Shown here: one piece after another, positions 53,443 through 61,371 of the stretch
How positions within the stretch are numbered: the first letter of the stretch is position 1
Layout: each line of letters starts with the position of its first letter
Assembly: GCF_010093205.1 (NCBI RefSeq)
Contig: NZ_PDWN01000004.1
Span: 62,001-126,000, forward strand
Origin: Pseudoxanthomonas daejeonensis
Lineage (GTDB): Bacteria; Pseudomonadota; Gammaproteobacteria; Xanthomonadales; Xanthomonadaceae
DNA length: 64,000 bases
Reading direction: 5' to 3'
Position numbers and translations under genes: made by a program
Notes under the pieces: generated by a model
Database searches by the model: none
What the model was told of the DNA's origin: nothing
The model's input: only the letters and a program-made list of their open reading frames with translations

Positions 53443-55653
53443 ATGCGTCCGATCCGTTCCTCCCGCCAGGCCAGCCCCCGTCGTCCCGCGTTCCGCTCCC
53501 CGGCCAGCAGCAGCCTGCCGCTGGCGATCGCGATTGCCCTGGCCTGCATGTCCGGAACGGCCGTGGCGGCTGCGCAGGAATCTGCGGCGGGCGGCACGTC
53601 CGGGAGCGACACCTCCACCACCGAGCTGGACGCGATCCTGGTCGTCGGTCAGCGCGCCAGCCGCGTCAGCAATGGCGCGACCAACCTGGACCTGGACATC
53701 AAGGAAACCCCGCAGTCGATCAGCGTGGTGACCAGTGAACAGATGAGCCTGTTCGGCGCGAACAGCGTCAACGATGCGCTGCGCCTGGCGACCGGCGTGC
53801 GCGTGGACGAGTGGGAGACCAACCGCACCAGCTACAGTGCTCGCGGCTTCGACATCCTCAACACCCAGATCGACGGCGTCGGCCTGCCCAACAGCTGGGG
53901 CATCGCCACCGGCGCGCAGGACACGTTCGGCTACGAGAAGGTGGAAGTGATCCGTGGCGCCAACGGCCTGCTGACCGGCGTGGGCAATGCTTCGGGCACG
54001 ATCAACTATGTACGCAAGCGCCCGACCAACGAGGCGCAGGGAATGGTGGGCCTGAGCTACGGCTCGTGGGACACCGTGCGTGCCGAAGCCGACTATTCCA
54101 CTCCGTTCACCGACGACGGCCGCTGGGCCGGGCGTATCGTGGCGGCGTACGAGGACGGAGATTCGTGGCTGCAGGCCAACCAGAACGACCGCACCTTCCT
54201 CTACGGCGTGGTCGACGGCCAGATCGGCGACAACGGCACCTTGACCGTCGGCTATTCGCACCAGCAGGCCAACTCGGTCGGCATCATGTGGGGCGCGCTG
54301 CTGTTCATGAACAGCGATGGCACCCAGAACGAATGGCCGCGCAATGCCACCACCACCCAGGATTGGACCTACTGGGATACGACCAACGAAACCGCCTTCG
54401 CTGAGTACGTCCACCAGCTGGGCGCGGACTGGCGGTTGAACGTGTCATACAACTACCGCCGTGCAAGCGGCGACGAGGACATGTTCTACGCCTACCTGGC
54501 GGATGCGGATTTCGACGGCACCCCCGAAGGCCTGGATCCGGCCACCGGCCTGGGCCTGGTCGGCTATCCGTGGAGCGGCAAGGATGAGGTGACCAGCCAC
54601 CTGGGCACGATCAGCCTCAATGGCGTCTACACCATGTTCGGTCGCCAGCATGAGGCGGTGGTCGGTGTCAGCGCCTCGCGCAGCACCACCGACAACTGGG
54701 AACGCAGCGCGGAATTCCCGCACCCGGCCTGGGGCCTGCTGCCACCGTTCCCGTACCCGACCGATGCCATTCCCGAGCCCGCCTGGAGCGAATTCTCGCA
54801 ATCGGCGGAACTGGACCAGAGCCTCAAGCGCGTGTTCGGCGCCACCCGGATCGCCGTGACCGACCGCTTCAAGGCGATCATCGGCGCCAACTACGCCGAA
54901 TACCGCCGCGAGGGTGTTTCCTATGGCGTGGATTTCGATGACACCACCAGCCATACCAGCCCCTACGCCGGCCTGACTTTCGACTTCACCGACCGCGTGC
55001 TCGGCTACGTCAGCTATTCGGATATCTACCAACCGCAGGACCAGGCCGATGCCAACGACCGCCTGCTGGGCCCCAGCAAGGGCGTGAACTACGAGGCTGG
55101 CGTCAAGGCCGAGTGGCTGGACGGGCGCCTGCTGACCACCGTGGCGGTGTTCAAGGCCGACCAGCAGGGCCTGGCCACGCCTACGGGTGAATACAACGAG
55201 TTTGGCCAGACCATCTACGCGCCGGTCGACGTGAAGTCCAAGGGCGTGGAGCTCGAGGCCACCGGCCAGCTGAGCGACAATGTCGACCTGGTAGTGGGAT
55301 ACACCGCGCTGGAGATGGATGGCCTCAATGGCGATGACACCTATCCGTGGGTGCCGCGCCGCAGCGCCAACCTGATCCTGAGCGCGCGTGCGCCCGGCTA
55401 TGCGGCGCTGTCATACGGCCTCGGCGGGCGCTGGCAGAGCGGGATTTCCAACACCGAGAGCAGTGGCTTCACCGTGCGCCAGGGTAGCTACGCAGTGCTC
55501 AACGCTTTCATGGGCTGGGACTTCGTCGAGAACGCGACCGTGCGCTTGAACGTCAACAACGTGTTCAACGAGAAGTACATCAACACCCTGCGCTACAGCG
55601 GCTATTACGGCGCGCCGAGCAACTACACCCTGACCGTCAACTGGCGGTTCTGA
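53443..55653 (+). CDS. TonB-dependent siderophore receptor
   Basis: A 736-residue outer-membrane receptor of the ferric-siderophore class (FhuE/FoxA-like). It has a signal peptide (residues 1-45, ending VAAAQ), a plug domain (DAILVVGQRAS, then TPQSISVVTSEQM and YEKVEVIRGANGLL), and a beta barrel that ends in the aromatic YTLTVNWRF. The start is the ATG at 53443; an open frame continues upstream to 53284, but that region overlaps the promoter. The substrate is not predictable. It heads the DUF3649/PepSY/DUF3325 genes. Confidence 0.93.
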   Translation: MRPIRSSRQASPRRPAFRSPASSSLPLAIAIALACMSGTAVAAAQESAAGGTSGSDTSTTELDAILVVGQRASRVSNGATNLDLDIKETPQSISVVTSEQMSLFGANSVNDALRLATGVRVDEWETNRTSYSARGFDILNTQIDGVGLPNSWGIATGAQDTFGYEKVEVIRGANGLLTGVGNASGTINYVRKRPTNEAQGMVGLSYGSWDTVRAEADYSTPFTDDGRWAGRIVAAYEDGDSWLQANQNDRTFLYGVVDGQIGDNGTLTVGYSHQQANSVGIMWGALLFMNSDGTQNEWPRNATTTQDWTYWDTTNETAFAEYVHQLGADWRLNVSYNYRRASGDEDMFYAYLADADFDGTPEGLDPATGLGLVGYPWSGKDEVTSHLGTISLNGVYTMFGRQHEAVVGVSASRSTTDNWERSAEFPHPAWGLLPPFPYPTDAIPEPAWSEFSQSAELDQSLKRVFGATRIAVTDRFKAIIGANYAEYRREGVSYGVDFDDTTSHTSPYAGLTFDFTDRVLGYVSYSDIYQPQDQADANDRLLGPSKGVNYEAGVKAEWLDGRLLTTVAVFKADQQGLATPTGEYNEFGQTIYAPVDVKSKGVELEATGQLSDNVDLVVGYTALEMDGLNGDDTYPWVPRRSANLILSARAPGYAALSYGLGGRWQSGISNTESSGFTVRQGSYAVLNAFMGWDFVENATVRLNVNNVFNEKYINTLRYSGYYGAPSNYTLTVNWRF

Positions 55654-55692
55654 ACGATCGCATCCGCCACGAAGAGACAGTAGCCTGACGCC

Positions 55693-56022
55693 ATGTCCAC
55701 GCCATCCTCCCTGATCGACTCCGGACCGGCCACGGTCCGCGCCCCGCGGTTGCGCATCGCCGCACGCGTGGGCGCGGCGGTGCTCGGCGGGTACGCCTTC
55801 ACCTGGGGGCTGGTCGCCCTGGCCACCGCGCTGCTGTTCAAGGCCGGCATGGGCTTCCACGATGCCGAGTTCCTGGCCAGCGCGGTCGGGCTGCTCGTGT
55901 TCCTGGTCGCATTGCTGTGGACGATCGCCTGCCGCCGGGTCGCGCTGGCGTGGCTGGTGCTGGCCGGCGGCGGGGCGGCGATGGCCGCGCTGGCGTCGCT
56001 CGTGCAGAAGAGCATCGTCTGA
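55693..56022 (+). CDS. DUF3649 membrane protein of iron uptake module
   Basis: A 109-residue inner-membrane protein with three predicted helices (about 27-47, 63-80 and 85-103), family DUF3649. Such proteins occur with PepSY-TM and DUF3325 proteins beside siderophore receptors and probably help in periplasmic or inner-membrane handling of the iron complex. It lies 39 bp after the receptor and 4 bp before the PepSY gene. Confidence 0.85.
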   Translation: MSTPSSLIDSGPATVRAPRLRIAARVGAAVLGGYAFTWGLVALATALLFKAGMGFHDAEFLASAVGLLVFLVALLWTIACRRVALAWLVLAGGGAAMAALASLVQKSIV

Positions 56023-56026
56023 CGCC

Positions 56027-57724
56027 ATGGCCGCTACGCAGGAATCCGTGATGACCCAGAGCTTCCGCCAGGCGATGGCCTGGCTGCATACCTGGTTCGG
56101 CCTGGTCCTGGGCTTCGTGCTCATGGCCGCGTTCTTCTTCGGCGCGCTGTCGGTGTTCGACCGGGAGATCGACCGCTGGTCGATCCCGTCCACGCGCTTC
56201 GAACCACAGCCGATGCCCTCGTACGAGGCAATCCTGCGGCCCGCGTTCGAGCGCATGCAGCCGTTGCCGGCAGCGGTGGCGGCGATGGCCCCGCGGGTCG
56301 AAGGACCGATGCCGCAGCGCTTCGACATGGTCGGCAGCTGGAGCGCCTACACCACCCACCGCGACCCGGTGCTGGAGTTGTTCGCCGGCTACATCGTGCC
56401 CAATGCGAAAGACCCGGACGAGCAGATCTGGGCCTATGCCACCATCGATCCGCGCGACGGCACGCCGCTGCCCGACGACCGGCTCAAGGTCGGCAGCGGG
56501 TTCTTCTATCCGATGCACTACAGCCTGACCCTGGACTGGAAGAACCTCGGCTTCTGGATCGTCGGCCTGTCGGCACTGGTGATGCTGGCCGCGCTGGTCA
56601 GCGGCGTGGTCATGCACCGCAAGCTCTTCCGCGAGCTGTTCACCTTCCGCCCGGGCAAGGCGCGGTTGCGCAGCGTGCTCGACCTGCACAACCTGACCGG
56701 CGTGGTCGCGCTGCCGTTCCATTTCTTCTTCGCCTTCACCGGCCTGCTGATCTTCGCCGCGACCTACTACTTCCCGGTCGGCCACACCCAGCTGCACGAC
56801 CTTCACGACCGGTATGCGCAGATCGAGGCAAGCCAGACCGGCCTGCCGCACGAGCGCGCCGGCGTGGCGGCCGGACTGGCCAACGTCGATGCGATGGTGG
56901 CCCAGGCCCAGCGACGCTGGGAGGCCAGCGGCAAGGCCGGCGACGTCGGTTTCCTGGTGCTGCAGCACGTGGGCGATGCCAACGGCTACGTCAGCGTCTA
57001 TCGCGCGGGTACCGACCGCATCGCCCTGGTGGGCGACGGCATCCACTTCAAGGCCAGCACCGGCGAACTGATCCGCCAGGACCCGGCGGCCACCCCGGTC
57101 GAGAAGGTCAGCGAGTTCCTCACCGGCCTGCACCTGCAGCATTTCCGCCACTGGCTGCTTCGCTGGTTGTACGTGCTGGGTGGATTGCTGGGCGCGGTCT
57201 GCATCGCCACGGGTTTCATCTTCTTCGTGGAAAAGCGCAAGCGCCAGCACGCGCGGCAAGGCAGCCAGGGCGCGCGCATCGTCGACGCGCTGGCGGTCAC
57301 CACCGTCACCGGCATGGTGCTGGCCGCACTGGCTCTCCTGGTCGCCAACCGCCTGCTTCCCGAAGACCTGCCGGCGCGTGGCGACTGGGAGCGTTACGCC
57401 TTCTGGGGCAGCTGGCTGCTGGCAATGGTCCACGCATCGGTGCGCAGTGCGCCGGTCGCACGCGGCCTGGCCAATCCGGCGTGGCGCGAACAATGCTGGG
57501 CGATCGCCGTGCTGGCGGTGGCTGCAGTGCTGCTGAACTGGATCACCACCGGTGACCACCTGCTGCGCACGCTGGCGGCCGGTTACTGGCCGGTGGCCGG
57601 TGTCGACCTGGCACTGCTCACCACCGGCGCCATCGCCGCGCTGGCGGCGCACGCCCTCGGTCGTCGGGCCCGTGCCAGCGCACCGGCGCACATGCCGGTC
57701 GCGGAGGATGCGGCACGTGCCTGA
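56027..57724 (+). CDS. PepSY-TM ferrisiderophore reductase-like protein
   Basis: A 565-residue inner-membrane protein of the PepSY_TM family. Helices at about 20-40, 180-205, 235-260 and 375-400, with more in the C-terminal third; the HRKLFRELFTFR segment and the histidines in LDLHNLTGVVALPFHFFFAF are typical. FpvG of P. aeruginosa and FoxB are related proteins thought to reduce the ferric siderophore or release iron. The start ATG is 56027 (ATG 56051 is an alternative). It overlaps DUF3325 by 8 bp. Confidence 0.85.
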   Translation: MAATQESVMTQSFRQAMAWLHTWFGLVLGFVLMAAFFFGALSVFDREIDRWSIPSTRFEPQPMPSYEAILRPAFERMQPLPAAVAAMAPRVEGPMPQRFDMVGSWSAYTTHRDPVLELFAGYIVPNAKDPDEQIWAYATIDPRDGTPLPDDRLKVGSGFFYPMHYSLTLDWKNLGFWIVGLSALVMLAALVSGVVMHRKLFRELFTFRPGKARLRSVLDLHNLTGVVALPFHFFFAFTGLLIFAATYYFPVGHTQLHDLHDRYAQIEASQTGLPHERAGVAAGLANVDAMVAQAQRRWEASGKAGDVGFLVLQHVGDANGYVSVYRAGTDRIALVGDGIHFKASTGELIRQDPAATPVEKVSEFLTGLHLQHFRHWLLRWLYVLGGLLGAVCIATGFIFFVEKRKRQHARQGSQGARIVDALAVTTVTGMVLAALALLVANRLLPEDLPARGDWERYAFWGSWLLAMVHASVRSAPVARGLANPAWREQCWAIAVLAVAAVLLNWITTGDHLLRTLAAGYWPVAGVDLALLTTGAIAALAAHALGRRARASAPAHMPVAEDAARA

Positions 57725-58046
57725 ATCCGGACAATCGGCCTTGCTGCTGGCTGCTGCGCTGGCGGCGTGTGTGGCCGGCATGGGCTGGCTGGCCCTGGCC
57801 ATGCCGGCGCATGCACGGCAGGTCTGGGGCAGGGCGTTGACGCCCGCCACGGTCCTGGCCTTGCGGGTACTCGGTGCGCTGGGGCTGCTGGCCGCGCTGA
57901 TGCTGTGCCTGGCGGTGGACCATGCATCGATGGCGTCGCTGGTATGGGTGATGGCGATTGCTGGCGCAGCGCTGCTGGTCGCGTTCCTCCTGGCCTGGCG
58001 CGCGCACTGGCTTGGCGTGCTCGCGCCGTGGGTACGGAAGTACTAG
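57717..58046 (+). CDS. DUF3325 membrane protein of iron uptake module
   Basis: A 109-residue inner-membrane protein with three or four helices (GQSALLLAAALAACVAGMGW and later), family DUF3325. The start is GTG 57717, chosen because GGAGG (57703-57707) stands 9 nt before it; the ATG 57708 directly touches that site. It overlaps the PepSY gene and completes the module, which ends at a strong terminator. Confidence 0.82.
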   Translation: MPESGQSALLLAAALAACVAGMGWLALAMPAHARQVWGRALTPATVLALRVLGALGLLAALMLCLAVDHASMASLVWVMAIAGAALLVAFLLAWRAHWLGVLAPWVRKY

Positions 58047-58104
58047 AACGGCCCCATTGCGCCGGCGATGCCGTCGCCCGCATCCCGTAGACGCGACCCA
58101 ACGA

Positions 58105-58130
58105 AAACACCCGGCCGAAGCCGGGTGTTT
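58105..58130 (+). terminator. Terminator of the siderophore module
   Basis: AAACACCCGGC (58105-58115), loop CGAA and GCCGGGTGTTT (58120-58130) form a perfect 11-bp stem with A- and T-rich ends. It lies between the DUF3325 stop and the convergent small gene. Confidence 0.8.
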
Positions 58131-58152
58131 CCAGTTTGCGCTGCGCGGGGTT

Positions 58153-58269
58153 TCAGCCCGGCATCGAGCCGCGCGTGCCCTTCTTCTCGCTCTTGTCCGC
58201 CCGCTTTTCCTTCAACGTCTTGGCAGGCTTCTTCTTCTGCTCTTTCTTCTTGTCCAGGCCCTTGGCCAT
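58153..58269 (-). CDS. 38-residue basic protein
   Basis: A minus-strand frame of 38 residues, MAKGLDKKKEQKKKPAKTLK continuing EKRADKSEKKGTRGSMPG, with 14 lysines. GAGG stands about 8 nt before its ATG (58269). Short Lys-rich proteins beginning MAKG-x-DKKKE are widespread in proteobacteria without known role; nucleic-acid binding is plausible. It lies just beyond the terminator of the iron module. The overlapping longer frame at 58043-58333 is an out-of-frame shadow. Confidence 0.7.
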   Translation of the reverse strand: MAKGLDKKKEQKKKPAKTLKEKRADKSEKKGTRGSMPG

Positions 58270-58580
58270 TGCCGCGTCCCTCGTGGTGGTGGTGACCGGC
58301 AAAGCATGGCATGACCGGAGCGGCGAGGTGCAACCGGGCCGCCGGCCACCCGACCCGTGACTTCTGGCCTATCTCCGCCGCGCGCGCTGCACAGGGAAAA
58401 GCCCGGCCGACGCCGGGCCTTTCCGTTCAAGGGGCCTTGGGGCCCGATGTCATGCAGGCGGGTCCGATGATCGAAGCAGCCCGCCCTTGAGCGGCGGGAA
58501 CGGGGGAGTCCCCACATCGCCATCGCGCCGGGCGCCTACAATCAGCGGGCCCGGCTTTCACCGGCGCGCACGGGATCGCA
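58270..58580. other. Gene-free stretch between the 38-residue gene and the cardiolipin synthase gene
   Basis: This 311-bp gap contains the hairpin at 58397-58422 and a TACAAT -10-like box at 58537-58542. I see no further coding sequence. Confidence 0.55.
58397..58422. terminator. Hairpin upstream of the cardiolipin synthase gene
   Basis: GCCCGGC (58401-58407) pairs with GCCGGGC (58412-58418), loop CGAC, flanked by AAAA on the left and CTTT on the right. It resembles a terminator in both directions, but no gene clearly ends at it. Confidence 0.45.
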
Positions 58581-60143
58581 ATGAAGAGGAAGACGTTCAT
58601 GTGGATCGGCATCGTCCTGGCTGCATTCGTGGTCGCTTCGCTGCTGTCCCTGTACGCCTATGGCCGCTTCGCCGAGAGCGCGCGCGGACCGCAGGGCCAT
58701 GCGCTGCCCATCGCCGGCGAGCCGACCCCGGTCGACCAGGTCGTCGCGCCGATGACTTCGGCCCACCCGGGCGAGGCAGGCCTGGTGATCCTGGCCGACA
58801 ACCTGGATGCCTTCGCCATCCGCGCCGCGACCGCCCGCTCCGCCGGCCGCAGCCTGGACCTGCAGTACTACATCTGGCATCCGGACTTCACCGGCAACCT
58901 GCTCTACAGCGAGCTGCTGCGCGCGGCCGACCGGGGCGTGCGCGTGCGCCTGCTGCTGGACGACATGAACGTGCACGGCAGCCACACCGTGCTGGCGGCG
59001 CTGGACAGCCATCCTTCGATCGAGGTGCGACTGTTCAATCCCACCCGGGCGCGCGAGGGGACCGTGGCCCGTGGCATCGAGCTGCTGCTGCGCTTCTTCA
59101 GCGTCAACCGGCGCATGCACAACAAGGCCTGGATCGCCGACGGGCAGGTGGCGGTCGTGGGCGGGCGCAACGTCGGCGACGAATACTTCGATGCGGCCGC
59201 CGACGTCAATTTCATGGATACCGACGTGGCCGTGATCGGGCCGCCGGTGCGCCAGGCCGAGCAGATCTTCGATGCCTACTGGAACAGCCCGACGGCCATC
59301 CCGCTGGAAGCGCTGGCCCACGCCGAGCCGGACGCGCTGCCGCGCCTGCGCGCGAGCATCGATGCCGGGCTGGAATCGGATCGCGCAGGTCCGTACGCCG
59401 AGCGCCTGGAGCGGGCCCAGGGCGTGCGCGACCTGATCGAGGGCCGGCGCAAGCTGCACTGGACCGCCGACGCGGTGGTCGTCTCCGATCCGCCGGAGAA
59501 GGCGCAGGGTGCATCGCCGGGACCGGACTGGATGACCCCCGTGCTGCTGGAACGGGCCTCGCGCGCGCAGCACGAACTGAAGGTGATCTCGCCGTACTTC
59601 GTGCCCGGGAGCGACGGGGTGCGCTGGATCGAAGGCCTGCGCCAGCGCGGGGTGGATGTGAGCATCCTGACCAACTCGCTGGTCGCCACCGACGTGCTGG
59701 CGGTGCATGGCGGCTACGCGGGCTATCGCGCGCCCCTGCTGCGCGCCGGGGTGGAGTTGTTCGAGCTCAAGCCGCACGGCCCGCAGGGTGGCCGCAGCCT
59801 GTTCGGTTCGAGCGGCGCGAGCCTGCACACCAAGGCCTTCGTCGTCGACCACGCGCACGGGTTCATCGGTTCGTTCAACCTCGATCCGCGCTCGATGAAC
59901 CTCAACACCGAGATGGGGCTGCTGTTCGACTGCCCGGACGCGGCCGCCGAACTTGAAGCGCTCTACCGGACCAAGACCTCCGCCCAGACCAGCTACCGGC
60001 TGGAGCTGGCCGACGGCGCGCTGCGCTGGCATGACGACGCGGCCAAGCCGCCGCATACCTGGGACCATGAGCCTGAATCCAGCGTGTGGAGCCGCGGCGC
60101 GGCGCGGGTCATCGGCTGGTTGCCGCTTGAGTCGCAGCTGTAG
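58581..60143 (+). CDS. clsC: Phospholipase D-like cardiolipin synthase, ClsC type
   Basis: A 520-residue protein with an N-terminal membrane anchor (about 8-27) and two HKD domains: H180, K182, D187 (MHNKAWIADGQVAVVGGRN) and H416, K418, D423 (LHTKAFVVDHAHGFIGSFNLD). This matches the ClsC (YmdC) class, which uses phosphatidylethanolamine and phosphatidylglycerol to form cardiolipin. E. coli ClsC works with YmdB, which is not seen here. The next gene follows after 156 bp. Confidence 0.87.
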   Translation: MKRKTFMWIGIVLAAFVVASLLSLYAYGRFAESARGPQGHALPIAGEPTPVDQVVAPMTSAHPGEAGLVILADNLDAFAIRAATARSAGRSLDLQYYIWHPDFTGNLLYSELLRAADRGVRVRLLLDDMNVHGSHTVLAALDSHPSIEVRLFNPTRAREGTVARGIELLLRFFSVNRRMHNKAWIADGQVAVVGGRNVGDEYFDAAADVNFMDTDVAVIGPPVRQAEQIFDAYWNSPTAIPLEALAHAEPDALPRLRASIDAGLESDRAGPYAERLERAQGVRDLIEGRRKLHWTADAVVVSDPPEKAQGASPGPDWMTPVLLERASRAQHELKVISPYFVPGSDGVRWIEGLRQRGVDVSILTNSLVATDVLAVHGGYAGYRAPLLRAGVELFELKPHGPQGGRSLFGSSGASLHTKAFVVDHAHGFIGSFNLDPRSMNLNTEMGLLFDCPDAAAELEALYRTKTSAQTSYRLELADGALRWHDDAAKPPHTWDHEPESSVWSRGAARVIGWLPLESQL

Positions 60144-60299
60144 GGTCGCCCGGGTACGCCCGGCCGCGCTTGCAACTTCGCCGCAGCGCGTACAACGATA
60201 GCCGGGGCAGGCGAGGTGTCGCCGCACCGGCGCCCCCGGGCCGAAATCGCAAGCGAAACCGGCTGCCGCCCAGCGGCTGCGGACCACCGGAGGAAAGGG

Positions 60300-61349
60300 A
60301 TGGCGAAGGCTTCCGCAGGCACGACCGGGCCATTGCCATGGCTGCATGCGCCGCGCCCGCTGCGCTGGCTGCTTGGCCTGCTGCTGACCTTGCCGCTGCT
60401 GTGGGCGGCGCTGGCGATCGGCTACGCGCCGGTGCCGGTGCCGGGTCGCTGGCTGCTCGCCGGCTTGTTCGCCGTCTTTTCGTTATGGGCCCTCTGGCGT
60501 GCGTCGCGGCGCTGGCCGGTCGTCGTCGCGGCCCTGCTGTTCGCGGCGCTGATGGTCGGCTGGAGTTTCGTGCGGCCCTCGCACGACCGGCCCTGGCGGC
60601 CGGAAATCGCGGTCATGCCGCGCATCGACGTCGATGGCGACCAGATCCGGATCAGCGGCTACCGCCACTTCGAGTACCGCACCCGCGACGAGTTCACCGG
60701 GCGCTGGGAGGAGCGGCAGCTGCGCCTGTCGGACCTGCAGGGCCTGGATTTCTTCGTCTCCTACTGGAATCCGGACGGTGCGATCGCGCACACCTTCGTC
60801 AGTTTCGATTTCGCCGGGGTGGACCCGGTCGCCATCTCCATCGAGATACGGCCGGAGGTGGGCGAGAGCTTCCACCCGGTGCAGGGGCTGTTCCGGCATT
60901 TCGAACTGGTCTACGTGGTCGGCGACGAGCGTGACATCGTCGCGGTGCGCAGCAACCACCGCGACGAGGAGGTATTCCTGTATCGCACCCGGGTTTCGGC
61001 CGAGTCGGCGCGGCGGCTGTTCCTGGTCTACGCCGAGCGGATCAACGCGCTGGCCGACGCGCCGGAGTTCTACAACGTCGTCAGCAACAACTGCACGGTC
61101 AACATCGTGCGCTACGCCAATCGCATCGGCCGCACCGGCGGCTGGGACATCCGCCACCTGCTCAATGGCTGGAGCGACCGCTACCTGTACGACGCCGGGC
61201 TGATCGACACCTCGATGCCCTTCGCCGAGCTGCGCGGACGCTCGCGGATAAACGAAATTGCCCACGGCGCCGAACGCGATCCGGCGTTCTCCCGGCGCAT
61301 CCGCGAAGGCCGGCCCGTGCCGCCGGCGCTGCCGTCGCTACCCCGCTGA
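60300..61349 (+). CDS. DUF4105 membrane protein
   Basis: A 349-residue protein. Three N-terminal hydrophobic segments (about 25-44, 52-65 and 75-90) precede a DUF4105 domain (about 95-340) with conserved blocks FVSYWNPDGAIAHTFVSFDF, YAERINALADAPEFYNVVSN and NCTVNIV. The cysteine of NNCT and the histidine of AHTF recall papain-like enzymes, which related lipid-attached proteins are; activity is not shown here. The start is the ATG at 60300 with GGAGG before it. Possibly cotranscribed with the next gene (23 bp). Confidence 0.85.
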   Translation: MAKASAGTTGPLPWLHAPRPLRWLLGLLLTLPLLWAALAIGYAPVPVPGRWLLAGLFAVFSLWALWRASRRWPVVVAALLFAALMVGWSFVRPSHDRPWRPEIAVMPRIDVDGDQIRISGYRHFEYRTRDEFTGRWEERQLRLSDLQGLDFFVSYWNPDGAIAHTFVSFDFAGVDPVAISIEIRPEVGESFHPVQGLFRHFELVYVVGDERDIVAVRSNHRDEEVFLYRTRVSAESARRLFLVYAERINALADAPEFYNVVSNNCTVNIVRYANRIGRTGGWDIRHLLNGWSDRYLYDAGLIDTSMPFAELRGRSRINEIAHGAERDPAFSRRIREGRPVPPALPSLPR

Positions 61350-61371
61350 TGTCCCCAGGCAGGCAGCGTCC

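Noticed and set aside
55838-57850. 670-codon minus-strand open frame over the PepSY gene
   Set aside because: Antisense shadow of the PepSY-TM gene.
58043-58333. 96-codon minus-strand frame around the 38-residue gene
   Set aside because: It is in a different frame from the lysine-rich protein and runs through the terminator at 58105; the 38-residue frame has the better start and composition.
58542-60347. 601-codon minus-strand open frame over the cardiolipin synthase gene
   Set aside because: Antisense to a gene with two intact HKD motifs.
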